Source: Channallabes apus (Eukaryota > Chordata > Actinopteri > Siluriformes > Clariidae). Taken from it: a stretch of DNA of 64,000 nucleotides. Every line of letters starts with the position of its first letter. Position 1 is the stretch's first letter. The notes under the pieces are model-generated. The model searched no databases and was not told where the DNA came from. It saw only the letters and a program-made list of their open reading frames with translations. Position numbers and translations under genes: made by a program. The stretch is from assembly GCA_030522415.1 (NCBI GenBank), contig CM060118.1:16856151-16920150 (forward strand). Direction: 5' to 3'. This document shows, piece after piece, positions 1 to 11,206 of the stretch.

Positions 1-2740
1 TAATGCTTTATATGTCAAGAGTAGTATTTTAAAATCAATGCGAAATTTCACAGGGAGCCAATTTAGTGAAGATAGGATAGGGGTGATGTGCTCATATCTT
101 CTGGTTCTAGTGAGGACTCTCGCTGCTGCATTCTGGACTAGCTGAAGCTTGTTTATGCACCTAACAGAACAACCAGAAAGTAAGCCATTACAATAGTCCA
201 ACCTAGAAGTGATAAAAGCATGAACTAGTTTTTCTGCATCGTTTAGCGACAATATATTTCTTATCTTGGCAATATTTCTGAGGTGAAAGAATGCTATCCT
301 GGTGATATTATCTACATGAGCTTCAAATGAAAGGCTGGAATCTATAATCACGCTGAGGTCTTTTACTGTTGCACTTGATGGAACAGAAAGGCCATCTAAA
401 GTTACGGTGTGATCTAAGATTTTACTTCTAGCTTTATGCAGTCCTATGACTAGAACTTCTGTCTTATCCGGATTAAGCAGAAGGAAGTTAATTAGCATCC
501 AATTTCTTATGTCCTGCACACATTGCTCAACTTTAGTAAGATGGTTTTTCTCATCAGGTTTTGTTGAGACGTATAGCTGTGTGTCGTCAGCATAACAATG
601 AAAACTAATACCATGCTTACGGATTATGTTGCCCCGAGGAAGCATGTAAAGGGAAGCAGTGGGCCTAAAACTGAACCCTGCGGAACGCCAAACTCCACTA
701 GAGAACATGCAGAATAATCACCATTTAAGTCTACATACTGATAACGATCGGTCAAATAGGATCTGAGCCAGGAGAGGGCTGTACCCTTAATTCCAACTAC
801 ATTTTCTAATCTGTGAAGAAGAATAGCATGATCAATGGTGTCAAAAGCTGCACTGAGGTCGAGTAATACAAGCATAGTTACACAACCCTGATCAGAGGCC
901 AATAGGAGGTCATTTACTACTTTAACGAGTGCTGTTTCTGTGCTGTGATGAGGCCTAAATCCTGACTGATACAGTTCATGTATGCCATTTCTATGTAGAT
1001 ATGAGCATAGCTGCTCTGCTACTATCTTTTCCAGAATCTTAGAGATAAAGGGGAGGTTTGATATTGGCCTGTAATTGGACAGCTGACAGGGGTCGAGGTC
1101 AGGTTTCTTAATTATTGGTTTGATAACTGCTAATTTAAAAGATTTTGGAACATAACCAATACTGAGTGATGAATTAATTATTCTCAACAGCGGTTCTGTT
1201 ATTACTGGTACTATCTGTTTAAGAAAATGTGTCGGTATAGGATCTAATATATAGGTTGATGAATTTGCAGAAGAGATGAGTGAAATTAGTTCATTCTCTT
1301 CAAGAGGAGTAAAGTATTCTAGGTTTGAATCTGACATGGCTAGGTTAACATCAGTATCAATTACATTGTTCGGTTTCAAAACCTCAATTTTATGCCTGAT
1401 ATTTACAATTTTATTATTAAAAAAGTTCATGAAGTGCTCACTATTGCATGATGTTGTTGTGGAGATTTCTGTAGTGGTCTTATTTCTGGTTAATTTGGCT
1501 ACGGTATTAAATAAAAATCTAGGATTATTTTTATTTTCTTCTATAAGAGTGGAGAGATACGTTGATCTAGCTACACTAAGAGCTTTCCTATAGTTCAGGA
1601 TGCTCTCTTTCCATGCTATTTGAAATACTAATAATTTAGTTTGACGCCATTTACGCTCTAATTTCCGAGCAGTCTGTTTTAAAGTGCGTGTGTGGTCGTT
1701 ATACCAGGGAGCGAGTTTCTTATCTCTAATAATTCTTCTTTATCTAAGGTACAACGAAATGTCGACTCTAAATATTCAGTCGCCTGATCGAGTTCTGTGG
1801 GGTCAGACGGTGACCTAATCGAAGTTGGTAACTCTGGGAGATTACTGATAAAACTCTGTGTGGTAGTTGATGTGAATGTACGTTTAATACGGTAGCACGG
1901 TGCTGTGCGTACATTATCACTGTGACACACTTGAATGGAGACAAGATAGTGATCTGAGATAATTTCAGACAGTGGAATTGTGAATACATTTCTCATAATT
2001 AATCTGAAAAATATTATTAAGTCTAAAGTGTGACCTGCTTTATGAGTGGGTCCTACTACACACTGATTTACGCCTACGGAGTCCAGTATGGACATAAATG
2101 CTGTTCTCAGAGGGTCTTCTGGATTCTCAAAATGAATGTTAAAATCTCCTGCAATTAACACTTTGTCTACAGAAACGACCAGGTCTGAGATGAAATCTGC
2201 AAATTCACTAAGAAATTCAGAATACGGCCCTGGAGGTCTGTAAATTATAATTAGTGGAATCGACTGAGCTGATTTAATATACTTAAATACACTTATGTTA
2301 CTTTAAAGAATTTCAAATGAGTTAAATTTGTGTCCGTGTTTTTGTACGATAGACAGATTATCATTATGAATAACTGCGACGCCTCCTCCTCTACCAGTTA
2401 ACCGAGGCTGGTGTATGTAGCTGTATCCAGGAGGACTAGCTTCATTTAGAGCTACATACTCGTCCTGTTTAACCCATGTTTCAGTCAAAGTATATCAAAC
2501 GCCTGATCTGTGATAATTTCATTAACAATAACCGCTTTTGATGCGAGAGATCTAATATTTATCAGTCCTAGCTTCAGATCAGAGGTGCCGGCTGCGCATT
2601 CAGTATGATCTGAGTTTGTGGTTTTTATGTTAATTAAATTATTAACACAGACTTTCTGAGTCTTTCTACATTTTTGCTTAGCTCGGGGAGCAGACACAGT
2701 CTCAATATGTTATTTACCTTATCACAAGTAGGCTAAACAG
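1..2740 (-). mobile_element. L2-type LINE, decayed ORF2 (endonuclease and reverse transcriptase)
   Basis: Read on the minus strand, this is the second ORF of an L2/CR1-type non-LTR retrotransposon. The apurinic endonuclease lies at about 2697-1680, with LGLINIRSLASK, TETWVKQDE, GRGGGVAVI, AGDFNIHFE and ISDHYLVS. The reverse transcriptase lies at 1430-624, with [44 protein letters not shown] and [12 protein letters not shown]. The post-RT region continues to base 1, so the 3' end lies outside the window. Frames change near 2490, 2300, 2160-1680 and 624, so it is dead. It is the same clade as the pieces at 15390-15690, 32755-34075 and 59087-59570. Confidence 0.85.
624..1430 (-). pseudogene. L2 reverse transcriptase fragment, 268 codons open
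   Basis: This open stretch holds the RT core of the L2 element: fingers ([16 protein letters not shown]), motif A ([15 protein letters not shown]), and motif B ([12 protein letters not shown]). The frame is lost just before the YADD motif C, where the sequence reads [11 protein letters not shown] and then stops. The upstream part corresponds to the endonuclease-RT linker. It is a transposon remnant and not a host gene. Confidence 0.8.
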
Positions 2741-3180
2741 ATTAGTTCCCCAGTCTCTACATCAAACTTCAAACACATTCCAAAGATTAGCAGGAGACCT
2801 CTGGCCCAGCCACCAATGGCCTAACCAGACCAAGGGTCTGCCTCCACACTTGCAATACACATCACGCACACACATAAGGATATTTACTCTATTTTATACC
2901 ATATTTAGGCAATTATAAAGGTATCCTGTATATGCATGCATTGTGTGTATGCTCCCTTATCTGATTACACTAGTTACAACTCTTTATTTGCCTTAGACTC
3001 TGATTGCCTATATTTGAGTGTATGAATATATCTCCATTTTCCTACCTCCTAAAGGTGCCTTTCTTGGTGTCAAAATTATCTGCTCCTTATTTCTCAAACA
3101 ATGACATATTCCATGTGATCATGAAAGGCATTATATGCTTTCTACAATATTTTGAAATAAACTGCAACAACCCTCTGTAA
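2741..3180. other. No gene seen; AT-rich spacer
   Basis: I see no coding signal. Possibly this is the decayed 5' part of the L2, but no motif supports that. Confidence 0.4.
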
Positions 3181-3184
3181 ATTA

Positions 3185-3480
3185 GACGGCTATAAACCGT
3201 ATAAAAAAATATTAATATCCATAAAATATACAGTATAAAGAGTGCAATCCCGTACAAACAACAGTGTTGCTACCGTATTTTTTACGGTAAGTTTCTGGCA
3301 CCCACAGCTGCCAGTTTTTTACTGTAAAATTTACGGTTTATTTATAAACCGTAGGGAAAAAATTTTTTATCCGTAAAATATACAGTATAATGAGTGCAGT
3401 CTCATGCAACCAATAACGTTGCTCCCGTATTTTTTATGGTAAATTTCTGGCAACCACAGCTGCCAGTTTATTTTTTACAG
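3185..3480. repeat. Two tandem units of a TACGGT-rich repeat
   Basis: Two diverged copies of about 150 bp follow one another. Each has a segment beginning TAAAATATACAGTATAA, then GTATTTTTTA, then TTTCTGG, then CCACAGCTGCCAGTTT. The surrounding sequence to about 3790 keeps the theme of TTTACTGTAAA and TTACGG words. It resembles non-autonomous DNA transposon sequence of fish, but I could not define terminal inverted repeats. Confidence 0.55.
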
Positions 3481-3819
3481 AGCAGGTATTTTTCTGATTT
3501 TTAAACTCTATCAACAAAGGTTTATAAACTGATGCTCCATGATATTAGTAACAAATACCTTCTCTGAGAGTTTCCTTTTTATAAATACAGTATATCATAC
3601 ATTTTACTGCAATAACCCATATTTTCATATGTTTTTAACTGTTAAATTTAAGGTCTTACTCTGTAAAACTAATTACAGTTTTTCACTGTAAATTCTACAG
3701 TTATCCCAAGTTTTGTGAAATATGGTTTTATTCTGTAGCATTTATACGGCATTTTACTGTTAGAATTACGAAAAATTTTTACGGTGTAGTTGTAAATATT
3801 CCCTTTTTGAGCTAATTTG

Positions 3820-4735
3820 TTACACATTGAACCAGAAGAAAAGCTTTCTCGGAAAACTGACGCCAACAGAGGAGAGAGCTGATTGGAAAAGGTTTTTTAA
3901 AAATTCTGAAGGATATCCGTCTGGTCCAGGTGAGAAGCGCACACCGTCCTGTCCTCGTAAGAGTTTTCTAACCTCAGTAAATGCCGCACGAGCCTTGGCC
4001 ACACTCGGAGTGTAATCGGGAAATATAGCTATTTGCTCCCCGTTAAAGCAAAGTGGACCTCGGGACCGGACACGCCGCAGTACCTCCATACAGTCCTGAT
4101 GGTAGTGTAACTTGGCGACAATGGTACGCGGTTTCCCTCCTTGCTTCATGTGGCCAGAACTTCTATACGAATGGTCAATCAGGAGGTCCTTTTCCATCTG
4201 CAGAACTTTGGTCAGTAATTTAGAAACAGACGCGGTGGAGCTTGACCCTGGTTCTTCCGTAACGCCCATCTCCGCATTTTCCCTTCCATATCATCATACC
4301 TCGCTTTCAGTTCGGTCATTTCTGCCTGCAGGCTCATTATAGTAGTTTGCATTGAGACCACTTCATCCGACCATGTAGACAGTCCGCCCTCCATGTCCTC
4401 CACAGAAGCCTTAATCTGGTCCATTTCTGCGCGGGTTGTCGCAACGCAACTGGTGATTTCGGCCTCGAGCGTCTGTAACTCACCCTTAATGGAGTTCAGT
4501 TCTTCGGTCAGTGCACTTCTCAATTCTTTTTTAATTACAGTTAAAATGTCACTCTTGAGGGATATAAGAATTTGGGGTTTGAGGTCTTCAACGTCCATTT
4601 TTTTTCCAACTTTGAGGTAGATGAGCTCGGCTCACTAACGGGTCTGAGGGCCGAGGATGTGCTGGGCCTAGTGCTGGATCATCCGCTGAATTTGTATTTT
4701 CTCAAGCTCTCAGCCATAGCCGACACCAAAAACAA
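3820..4735 (-). mobile_element. L1/Tx1-type LINE ORF1 remnant
   Basis: Two minus-strand frames together give an L1-like ORF1 protein. The upstream frame (4598-4212) is a long heptad-rich coiled coil beginning MDVEDLKPQILISLKSD. The downstream frame (4269-3820) has the RNA-binding C-terminal domain typical of L1 ORF1p, with PRTIVAKLHYHQD, FNGEQIAIFPDYT and RAAFTEVRKLLRGQ. A frameshift separates them at about 4240. A basic N-terminus (AESLRKYKFSG) seems to start upstream near 4725 in another frame. No ORF2 follows, so this is a truncated dead copy. Confidence 0.8.
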
Positions 4736-4789
4736 ACTACTAAACTTGTCACCAAGTTATGATTATGTATTGCCGAACAGTTAATGAAA

Positions 4790-5690
4790 TAAACTAGAAA
4801 TAAAAAAAGATTTTAACGTATTAAATGTTATTATTCAGCGAGAGCCCGATAAACTACGCTACTTGCGGCAAGTCGCAGTACGCCACACGCCAAATTGCGG
4901 CATCTTGTGGGAAAACGCGCATTCTTAATGGCCCAAATAATAAATCATTGAATTAAGTTTAATGAGCTTTATACCCTGATGTCAACCCAAATACCTATGT
5001 CCTTGACAAGTTACTTTTAAGATTATTATTAGTGATTGGAGAGTCCTAGCATACACACTATTATTATTTAAGATGTTTATAAATGATTATAAATAAAAAA
5101 CATCTTTGAAAAAAAAAAAAAAAAACTACCCCGGTTCAAAAGTATACCAATGTATTGGTAAAATTTTATGATAATTTAAAACTAAATTCAGAATCACATG
5201 TCACCCTAACCCTAACCCTAACTTTGTTCATGTATTTGAAGATTAAAACCTATATGTTTACAATGGAATTATACAATAAAAAAAAACTTTTAAGTAAGAC
5301 ATGCAACATCATACACTACAAAATTCAGATCTACAGATGTATAGTCCAGTGTGGTAAGCGGATTCAGAACATAAGTGACATGTACACACATACAGCATAG
5401 TTCCACTTAAGGGTGTGTATTAGAGCAGTTACATTTATCATTGCAGTTTATCTGCATTTTAAAATCTGGTAGCCCCAAACGTGAAGGGGCACAGAAATAT
5501 GCCCAACACTGACCACTATACCTTATACCTATTCTACTTATTGAAAACCAATGTTATTACAGGAGCATCACAGACATTTGACTGCTGTTACTGTATGTAC
5601 TTACAGAATGAGTGGATTATGTCCCATTCACTAGAGCATTTAATGATATCAGACTTTTTAAGGGCCTGACATATTGTATAATGAAAGTAC
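4790..5690. other. No gene seen; AT-rich, with a short telomere-like repeat
   Basis: I see no conserved coding frame. A poly-A run lies near 5110. Three CCCTAA units lie at about 5203-5222 (CACCCTAACCCTAACCCTAA), too few to call an interstitial telomere block. Confidence 0.4.
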
Positions 5691-5696
5691 AATTAA

Positions 5697-6602
5697 CTAG
5701 CAAGGGTTTTTTTTTTTTTTTTGCCAGATTATTTGTTTTTTAAGTTCTAGGTTTGTTTTGTTTTTTATTAGTTTTTTACCACTGCAAAAGTTTCTAACTC
5801 TATAGATGTATAGAACCGGGCTTACATAACCAAACATTAAAAAAATGGCAACCGCAATGGACAAGGACAATTGTGCCTCTGACAGAGTGTTAAAAATGAG
5901 CCCTGTAAAAATCATGGGAGTATATTGAATAAACATGGACACTGTAATTATCAGGATGACCACAACTGCTTTTTTCTTCCTGTGATTGGCCTCCTCTCTT
6001 TGCTTCTGTTTCTCACCTGGTCCTGGGCACTTTAAAGCTCTAACTATAGTTAGGCAGCATAGTAATTTGATGCAGAGCAGAACTGAGAACAGTGGCATAT
6101 AAAGACAAATGAACATGTATAAATTGTTGGCCCCTAAAGAAAACATGCACAAAACACCACATCCAAGAACCAACACCCAAATTACAGCAGAACATAGCAG
6201 TTTGTATCTCAGTGGTTTGTATTTCAGGAAGGAAACAGGATGAAGAACTGCCAGATAGCGTTCAAAGCAAATCACACAGTTAATCAGAGGACGGCCAATG
6301 GTAGGAAGAGCTACTGAAAAATATGTTATGTAATAAACTGTCACAAATTTATTAGCAACAGCAAAGATCAAACTAACCAGACAGAACAAAATTTCACAAA
6401 CAGTCAGATTGAGGCTGAAAAACTCTGCCACTATTCCACTTCCTGCCCCCATCCAAATAAGCCATAAAACATAGGAATTAATTGGAAGGCCCAAAATTAC
6501 GTTGGTGTAATATGCACAAAGGTAGATGTATGATGCAGACAGGTTCAATGTAATAGTCGTGAATGGGTCTGTTGAGATGGAATGCTCATGAGTGAAGTTC
6601 AT
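5697..6602 (-). CDS. Orphan rhodopsin-like 7TM receptor, copy 1 (301 aa)
   Basis: This is a single open coding exon with seven hydrophobic segments at about residues 25-50, 58-83, 91-122, 132-154, 161-189, 210-236 and 246-269. That suggests a plasma-membrane G-protein-coupled receptor. Landmarks are N42 in TM1, E70 where most receptors have Asp 2.50, ERY at 114-116, PVSFLKYK in loop 2, Y227 in place of the TM6 Trp, and SPVLY in place of NPxxY. Tyr replaces the usual TM3 cysteine, so the TM3-ECL2 disulfide is missing. N-glycosylation sites are N2 and N20. The start matches the paralogue at 12034. A polypyrimidine AG lies about 35 bases upstream of the ATG, which fits a splice acceptor. The last residues are coded by a run of 16 A on the coding strand. 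Ligand unknown. Confidence 0.85.
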   Translation of the reverse strand: MNFTHEHSISTDPFTTITLNLSASYIYLCAYYTNVILGLPINSYVLWLIWMGAGSGIVAEFFSLNLTVCEILFCLVSLIFAVANKFVTVYYITYFSVALPTIGRPLINCVICFERYLAVLHPVSFLKYKPLRYKLLCSAVIWVLVLGCGVLCMFSLGANNLYMFICLYMPLFSVLLCIKLLCCLTIVRALKCPGPGEKQKQREEANHRKKKAVVVILIITVSMFIQYTPMIFTGLIFNTLSEAQLSLSIAVAIFLMFGYVSPVLYIYRVRNFCSGKKLIKNKTNLELKKQIIWQKKKKNPC

Positions 6603-6774
6603 CTCCAGACTGTATCTTCATTCCACAAACTCACAAACTAAAAAAAATGAAACAGCAATTACGATCTTTGAAAAAGAACAATGTGATGATATAATGATAT
6701 AAGTAACTAATGATTAAACAAGAACAATATATTCATAGATTAAAAATAGGCCTCCTTTTGTAATTAATGAAATG

Positions 6775-7000
6775 ATGACTCTCATAAGAGCACTGTCGCC
6801 TTGCACCTACAGGGTCCGGGTTCGATTCCCGGCCAGGCTCGATTCCTGTCTCTGTGTGCATGGAGTTTGCATGTTCTCCCTGTGCTTGGTGGGTTTCCTC
6901 CGGGTACTCCGGTTTCCTCCCACAGTCCAAAGACATGCAGATTAGGCTAATTGGCATTCCCAAATTGATCATAGTGTGTGAATGAGTGTGTGTGTGTGCT
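6775..7000 (+). repeat. tRNA-headed SINE copy, plus orientation, 3' truncated
   Basis: The copy starts with a tRNA-like part holding the B-box GGTTCGATTCCCGG. The body has GTTTGCATGTTCTCCC, GGGTTTCCTCCGGGTACTCC and CACAGTCCAAAGACATGCAG, and it ends at TG repeats. The complete version is at 63150-63508. It lies 0.2 kb upstream of the receptor coding exon, inside its presumed intron. Confidence 0.8.
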
Positions 7001-7565
7001 CAAATTACAGTGTCACATTTTCAAATTACGCGCGCATAATCAGAGAGAAAGAAAACAGATTTTTAACCTCTAATGAGACTTTCTTTTGCTTTACACGCGC
7101 ACACACACGTGTGTTATAAGAAACAGTGCACACACGCTGTACACATGCGCTTACAAACACAAAATAATATATGTTTTCAAAACAAGAAGATGTGTGATAC
7201 ATGATACTCGGTACTCGTAAACCAAAACTTTTATTACAAATCTTTGCTCATCTTGCGGAACACTCACAAACTGCGTTACTCGTAACGAGGTTTCACTGTA
7301 AATAAATAAAATCAATGTGTCTGTAGTTATACAAATCAAACCTAACCAGAAGTCCAGATGTCTTTTTTTCAACCTTTTATATAATATTTTTTGTCATTAA
7401 TTTATCTGATTATAAAACTAGATAAAAGTAGATTTTTTATTTATGAAATACTAATGAAACATTGATACATTACAATGACTCATTGTTTCATTGATTGCTA
7501 CTTTCTTTTACTTAAATGTCATTAAATAGAAATACTAAAATGGAAACCTAATGAATACATACAAT
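7001..7565. other. No gene seen; presumed intron of receptor copy 1
   Basis: The sequence is AT-rich with short CA and TG runs and no conserved frame. Confidence 0.4.
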
Positions 7566-7660
7566 GTGATGTTCATCATACAGATGATGGTATAACTCCA
7601 TGCAATAATGTAGGAAAGCAAGGTGTCTGGCTTATTTACTTTCAAAACCTTTTATATGTG
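7566..7660 (-). promoter_or_regulatory. Putative TATA promoter and 5' untranslated exon of receptor copy 1
   Basis: On the minus strand there is a TATAAAAGG box at 7656-7648. It is followed by TTTGAAAGTAAATAAGCCAG, then the words CTTGCTTTCCT, GGAGTTATACC and ATCATCTGT. The same order of words occurs upstream of the second receptor (12470-12560). I infer a transcription start about 30 bases after the TATA box and an untranslated first exon, spliced to the coding exon near 6640. Confidence 0.5.
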
Positions 7661-7739
7661 TACTGTCATATTTGTATATGCAAATTTTGCGATTTATAGT
7701 TAATTATGTTTGGACATACAAAAAAAGGTCAAGGAAGCA

Positions 7740-7880
7740 TGCTTTCATTTCTGGCTAACCAAATAAGTTCATATTTATGTATAAAAGGCCATACAGTATG
7801 TGATAATGTGCATTTATTTTTTCTTCATATTAATCAAAGCTGTTCATATTCTCCAAGTGCTTACAGCGGGTACTTTAGAT
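7740..7880. other. Upstream block shared with 9165-9335 and weakly with 12925-12955
   Basis: The words CTAACCAA, TTCAT and TAAAAGGCCA occur in the same order here and at 9235-9275. A shorter match (GTTCATATCTATAAAAAGCC) lies at 12931-12950, upstream of the second receptor. This suggests old duplication of receptor upstream DNA. The function is unknown. Confidence 0.35.
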
Positions 7881-8554
7881 TGTTTAAATTGTCTAATACT
7901 TTTATATTAATGCAGATTGACTGTATTAGAATATCTAAGAAAAAAAGACCCAGGTTTACAAGATTTTAACTTGAAATTAAGAATTATATTCCACTGATAT
8001 AAGGTAATTCAATTTTAGCTTCATCTAAAACACCACACGCCTGAACACTGTTTTGCCTATGTCAGACTAGACCTGAGGCAAATAAAGCATAGGCGACAAT
8101 GAATCAGATATTATGGTCATTAATATTTAAATGACACGTGATATATGGTGGCAGTTTATGAAAAAAAGATTGCAAACACTGAGAGATGGCCATCTTTCTT
8201 TTCTACTTATATCACAATAATGAGTTCATACTGGAATTTATTGTTGGTTGTAAGTTTTACAGCTTAATGATGATAATCTGCTGTTGTAAGTACTGTACAG
8301 AAAAAGCAGAAAAGCTTATTTCATTTGCAGACCATTATAAAAAAAATAAAGCCTTGTTACTGTATACAGTAATGTAAAGGTAAAAAGCTTAAATATATTT
8401 AAAAGCATATTTGGTAAATAAGACATTTTTTAAATATTTTACATTATTTATTATTTAAAAAATAAATCAAAGGACATTATAATTTAGTACTGTACATAAA
8501 ATACATTTTAAAAGATTTTTGTTAAAACAAACAAAAAAAAATACCCAAACAAGC
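7881..8554. other. No gene seen; AT-rich spacer
   Basis: Only short spurious frames are present. A poly-T tract at about 8557-8573 precedes the next SINE fragment. Confidence 0.4.
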
Positions 8555-8574
8555 GTTTTTTTTTTTTTTTTTTA

Positions 8575-8735
8575 GATATGCAGGTTAGGGTAATTGGCGT
8601 TCCCAAACTGCCTGTAGTGTGTGTATGTGTGTATGCCCTTTGATGGATTGGCATCCTGTCAAGGGTGTACCCTGCCTTGTGCCATAAGCCTCCTGGGATA
8701 GGCTCCAGGTCCTTGCGTGAGTGTATCTTAAAATA
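8575..8735 (+). repeat. SINE fragment (3' half), plus orientation
   Basis: The fragment has ATGCAGGTTAGGGTAATTGG, then GATGGATTGGCATCCTGTC and CCTGGGATAGGCTCCAGG. These are the body and tail domains of the SINE at 63150-63508. The tRNA head is missing. Confidence 0.75.
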
Positions 8736-9357
8736 GATACATAATTATACAACTGCCAGAAAAAAAAGAAATATAAGCTAATATCATACTTTTGACAAAA
8801 ACAATGAACTAAAACAAGACTAACTCCAACTACTGGCAGAGTTCCATAAGTTATCCCTATTAAATGCAGTACATATTGTAGCACTACACCACATAAACAT
8901 GGCTACTATGATTATCAGTATATCGTTGCTATGTTTGTATAATGTTGTTGCTGTTTTTTTTGTTTTGTTTTGTTTTGTAATATGATTATGGTGCATGTTA
9001 CTCGTTTATTCATTTTATGGACTCAATCGATAGATTGTGGGATGGGAAGTTTGGACTTTTAGGACAGTTTTGTTTAGATAACAATGGCATTTAGATTTAA
9101 TAATTGCAATTAAAAGGGCTGCCAAAAAAATACTTCAAACACAATAGTGTCGAGAAATGGATTTTCATACCCTTTCACCAAAATTCAACAACTCAAAGGG
9201 AGACAGGAAGTAAACTAATTTGCTGAGATTTCTGTCTAACCAACTGAATTCATGCTCATGCTTAAAAGGCCACATTTCTTTAATTATTAAATCAGTAATT
9301 CTTGTGTCCATATTCACCAAACAAATAATAAAAATAGTTTTACAGTAATTTGTTTAT
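8736..9357. other. No gene seen; AT-rich spacer
   Basis: A TTTTG-repeat stretch lies near 8955-8975. The part from 9165 to 9335 resembles 7740-7880. No coding frame is credible. Confidence 0.4.
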
Positions 9358-9510
9358 ATACTGTATTTGCCCTCCGATGGATTGGCACCTGTCCCCAGAG
9401 TGTACCCTGCCTCGTGCCCCAAGTTTCCTGGGATAGGCTCCAGGTCTCCCATGACCCTGAATCCAGGATAATGAGGTACTGTATAGACGATGAGTAAGTG
9501 AGTGAGTTAT
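9358..9510 (+). repeat. SINE tail fragment, plus orientation
   Basis: It contains GATGGATTGGCACC, CCTGGGATAGGCTCCAGG and a decayed tail ending in GAGTAAGTGAGTGAG. It lies tail to tail with the inverted SINE that follows, so the pair can fold into a hairpin. Confidence 0.75.
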
Positions 9511-9537
9511 AGTGTATTTATAGTGTGTATTAGAGCA

Positions 9538-9842
9538 GTCACTCATTCACTCATTGATTTTCTATACTGCTTATCTGGTACAGTATCCTGGTACATGGGA
9601 GGGTATTACAGTAGGTAGGATACACCCTGGACAGGATTCCAGTCCATTACAGGCACACACTTACACACACTCACACACAACGGCAGCCAGCCTAATCTGC
9701 ATATATTTGGACAGTGAGAGGAAACACATCAATCATAGGGAGAACATGCAAACTCCACACACAAAGACTCAAAGATGGGATTCAAACCCTAGACCCTGGA
9801 GATGTGAATCCACATTGCTAAGCACTACACCACCATGCTGCT
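9538..9842 (-). repeat. Near full-length SINE, minus orientation
   Basis: It begins on the minus strand with a tRNA-like head (GGTGGTGTAGTGCTTAGCA) and a degraded B-box (GGTTTGAATCCC). It then carries the GTTTGCATGTTCTCCC body and a tail with CTTATCTGG and CATTCACTCATT. It is more diverged than the copy at 63150-63508. Confidence 0.8.
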
Positions 9843-9844
9843 AG

Positions 9845-10274
9845 AGCAGTTACATTATCGCCATGTTTTTTAATATGTGTGTCCTCAAAAACATGAATGT
9901 AAAAAAACATTAGGGTAGTATTTTTTTTAAGGATGTTTTTTTTTTTTTTTTTTTTACTAGTAGCTGTTTCTTTTTAACCTTAACCTAGATGGTATGTTTA
10001 AATGATTATAACTTAGGATTTACAATTTATAATGTTGAGTACGGTATTTCTTATACATTAAAGTCACTGGGTAGGATTAAAAAAATGTTTTAATGCACCT
10101 TTATTTTAGAATTATAAGTCTTTTGGTGTCTTATAAGTCTATAAGTCTGAGTGTGTTTGGAGGCTCTGGTGACTTGATATTTGTGCATTTTTCATGTTCC
10201 TTATAAACATATAAATGGCTAAAGACTGATTGCACTGCACAGATTGGGCTACAATAATATGTGAGCAACAGGTA
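9845..10274. other. No gene seen
   Basis: AT-rich, with a poly-T run of about 20 near 9938-9956 and no conserved frame. Confidence 0.4.
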
Positions 10275-10282
10275 TGTACAAG

Positions 10283-10822
10283 CAGTGGCGGTTCTACACT
10301 GAATTGCTCCCTGGGCGAGACTCCCTTCCGGCATCCCAAGCCAAAAAATAAAAATAAAAACATGACAAAACTTCACATTTTGTACACACCACACGTTTTA
10401 TTGTAGTAATACTACATGTCGTTGCGTAACAGACAAATTTTACTTTTACCAAATTACAAAACAACAGTTTTGTTGCAAAGCATAATTTTGTGGTTAAATT
10501 TAATTAGATCACATGTTGTATACACTGCTGAAAGAACAATAGAACCCTGCCCAAAAATAATGGTTATAATGGGAATTGTATTGGTTTTAATGGTAAGTAT
10601 AACAATGTCTGCTGGTATATGATGGATTGATTCTATTGGTGGGTGGGATGGTAAATCCTATTGGAAAAGTGCCCCCCCCCATCCCCTCTCCTCTCTGCTT
10701 GCTCAGCTTCTGTGCGGCTCTTTCAGCAGCAGCGGCGCCACAGATTATTATTTTTTCCTCCAAGTTCGTGTGCCGCCCACCACGTGTCATGCCCCGTTCA
10801 CCCATGCCTAAAACCGCCACTG
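10283..10822. mobile_element. hAT-type MITE, 540 bp, with perfect 8-bp target duplication
   Basis: The terminal inverted repeats are CAGTGGCGGTTCTA at the left and TAAAACCGCCACTG at the right. The flanks are an exact duplication, TGTACAAG, at 10275-10282 and 10823-10830. An 8-bp duplication and CAGTGG ends are the hAT signature. There is no transposase, so the element is non-autonomous. The GC-rich right half (10665-10800) contrasts with the AT-rich surroundings. Confidence 0.85.
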
Positions 10823-10830
10823 TGTACAAG

Positions 10831-11206
10831 TTTGTATTTTTGAGGAAATAACAAATATGCATAGTTATTGAAAGAAAAGTAAGGCCACAAATTAACTTGA
10901 ATCTTGAAGCCTAGTTTCAAAATTAATCATCCAGCTTACTCATTCAGAGAAAAGAGTATATTGATTAAAATTTTAAAAGATGCTTTTTGTTTAGGAAGGC
11001 CATTTGTGAGGAGGCATGAAGGACACAGATAATCTTTTACACAATACTTGAATTTACACATGAGAAACATGTGGTGGTACAGAAGGTACATTCATGGCAA
11101 AACAGTGCAAATAAGAGCAGTGCAAGATAAAAGTGTGTTAGGTATACAGAAAGTTCCTCTTACACCACAAAGTAGAAATAGGAATATCAAAAAGTCATGA
11201 AATCAA
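10831..11206. other. No gene seen; 3' flank of receptor copy 2
   Basis: AT-rich sequence downstream of the minus-strand receptor. It may hold its 3' UTR, but I could not place a clear polyadenylation signal. Confidence 0.35.

Noticed and set aside
6790..6840. Possible tRNA gene, because of GGTTCGATTCCCGG
   Set aside because: It is the B-box of the tRNA-headed SINE; there is no cloverleaf and the same head recurs at 63440-63508.
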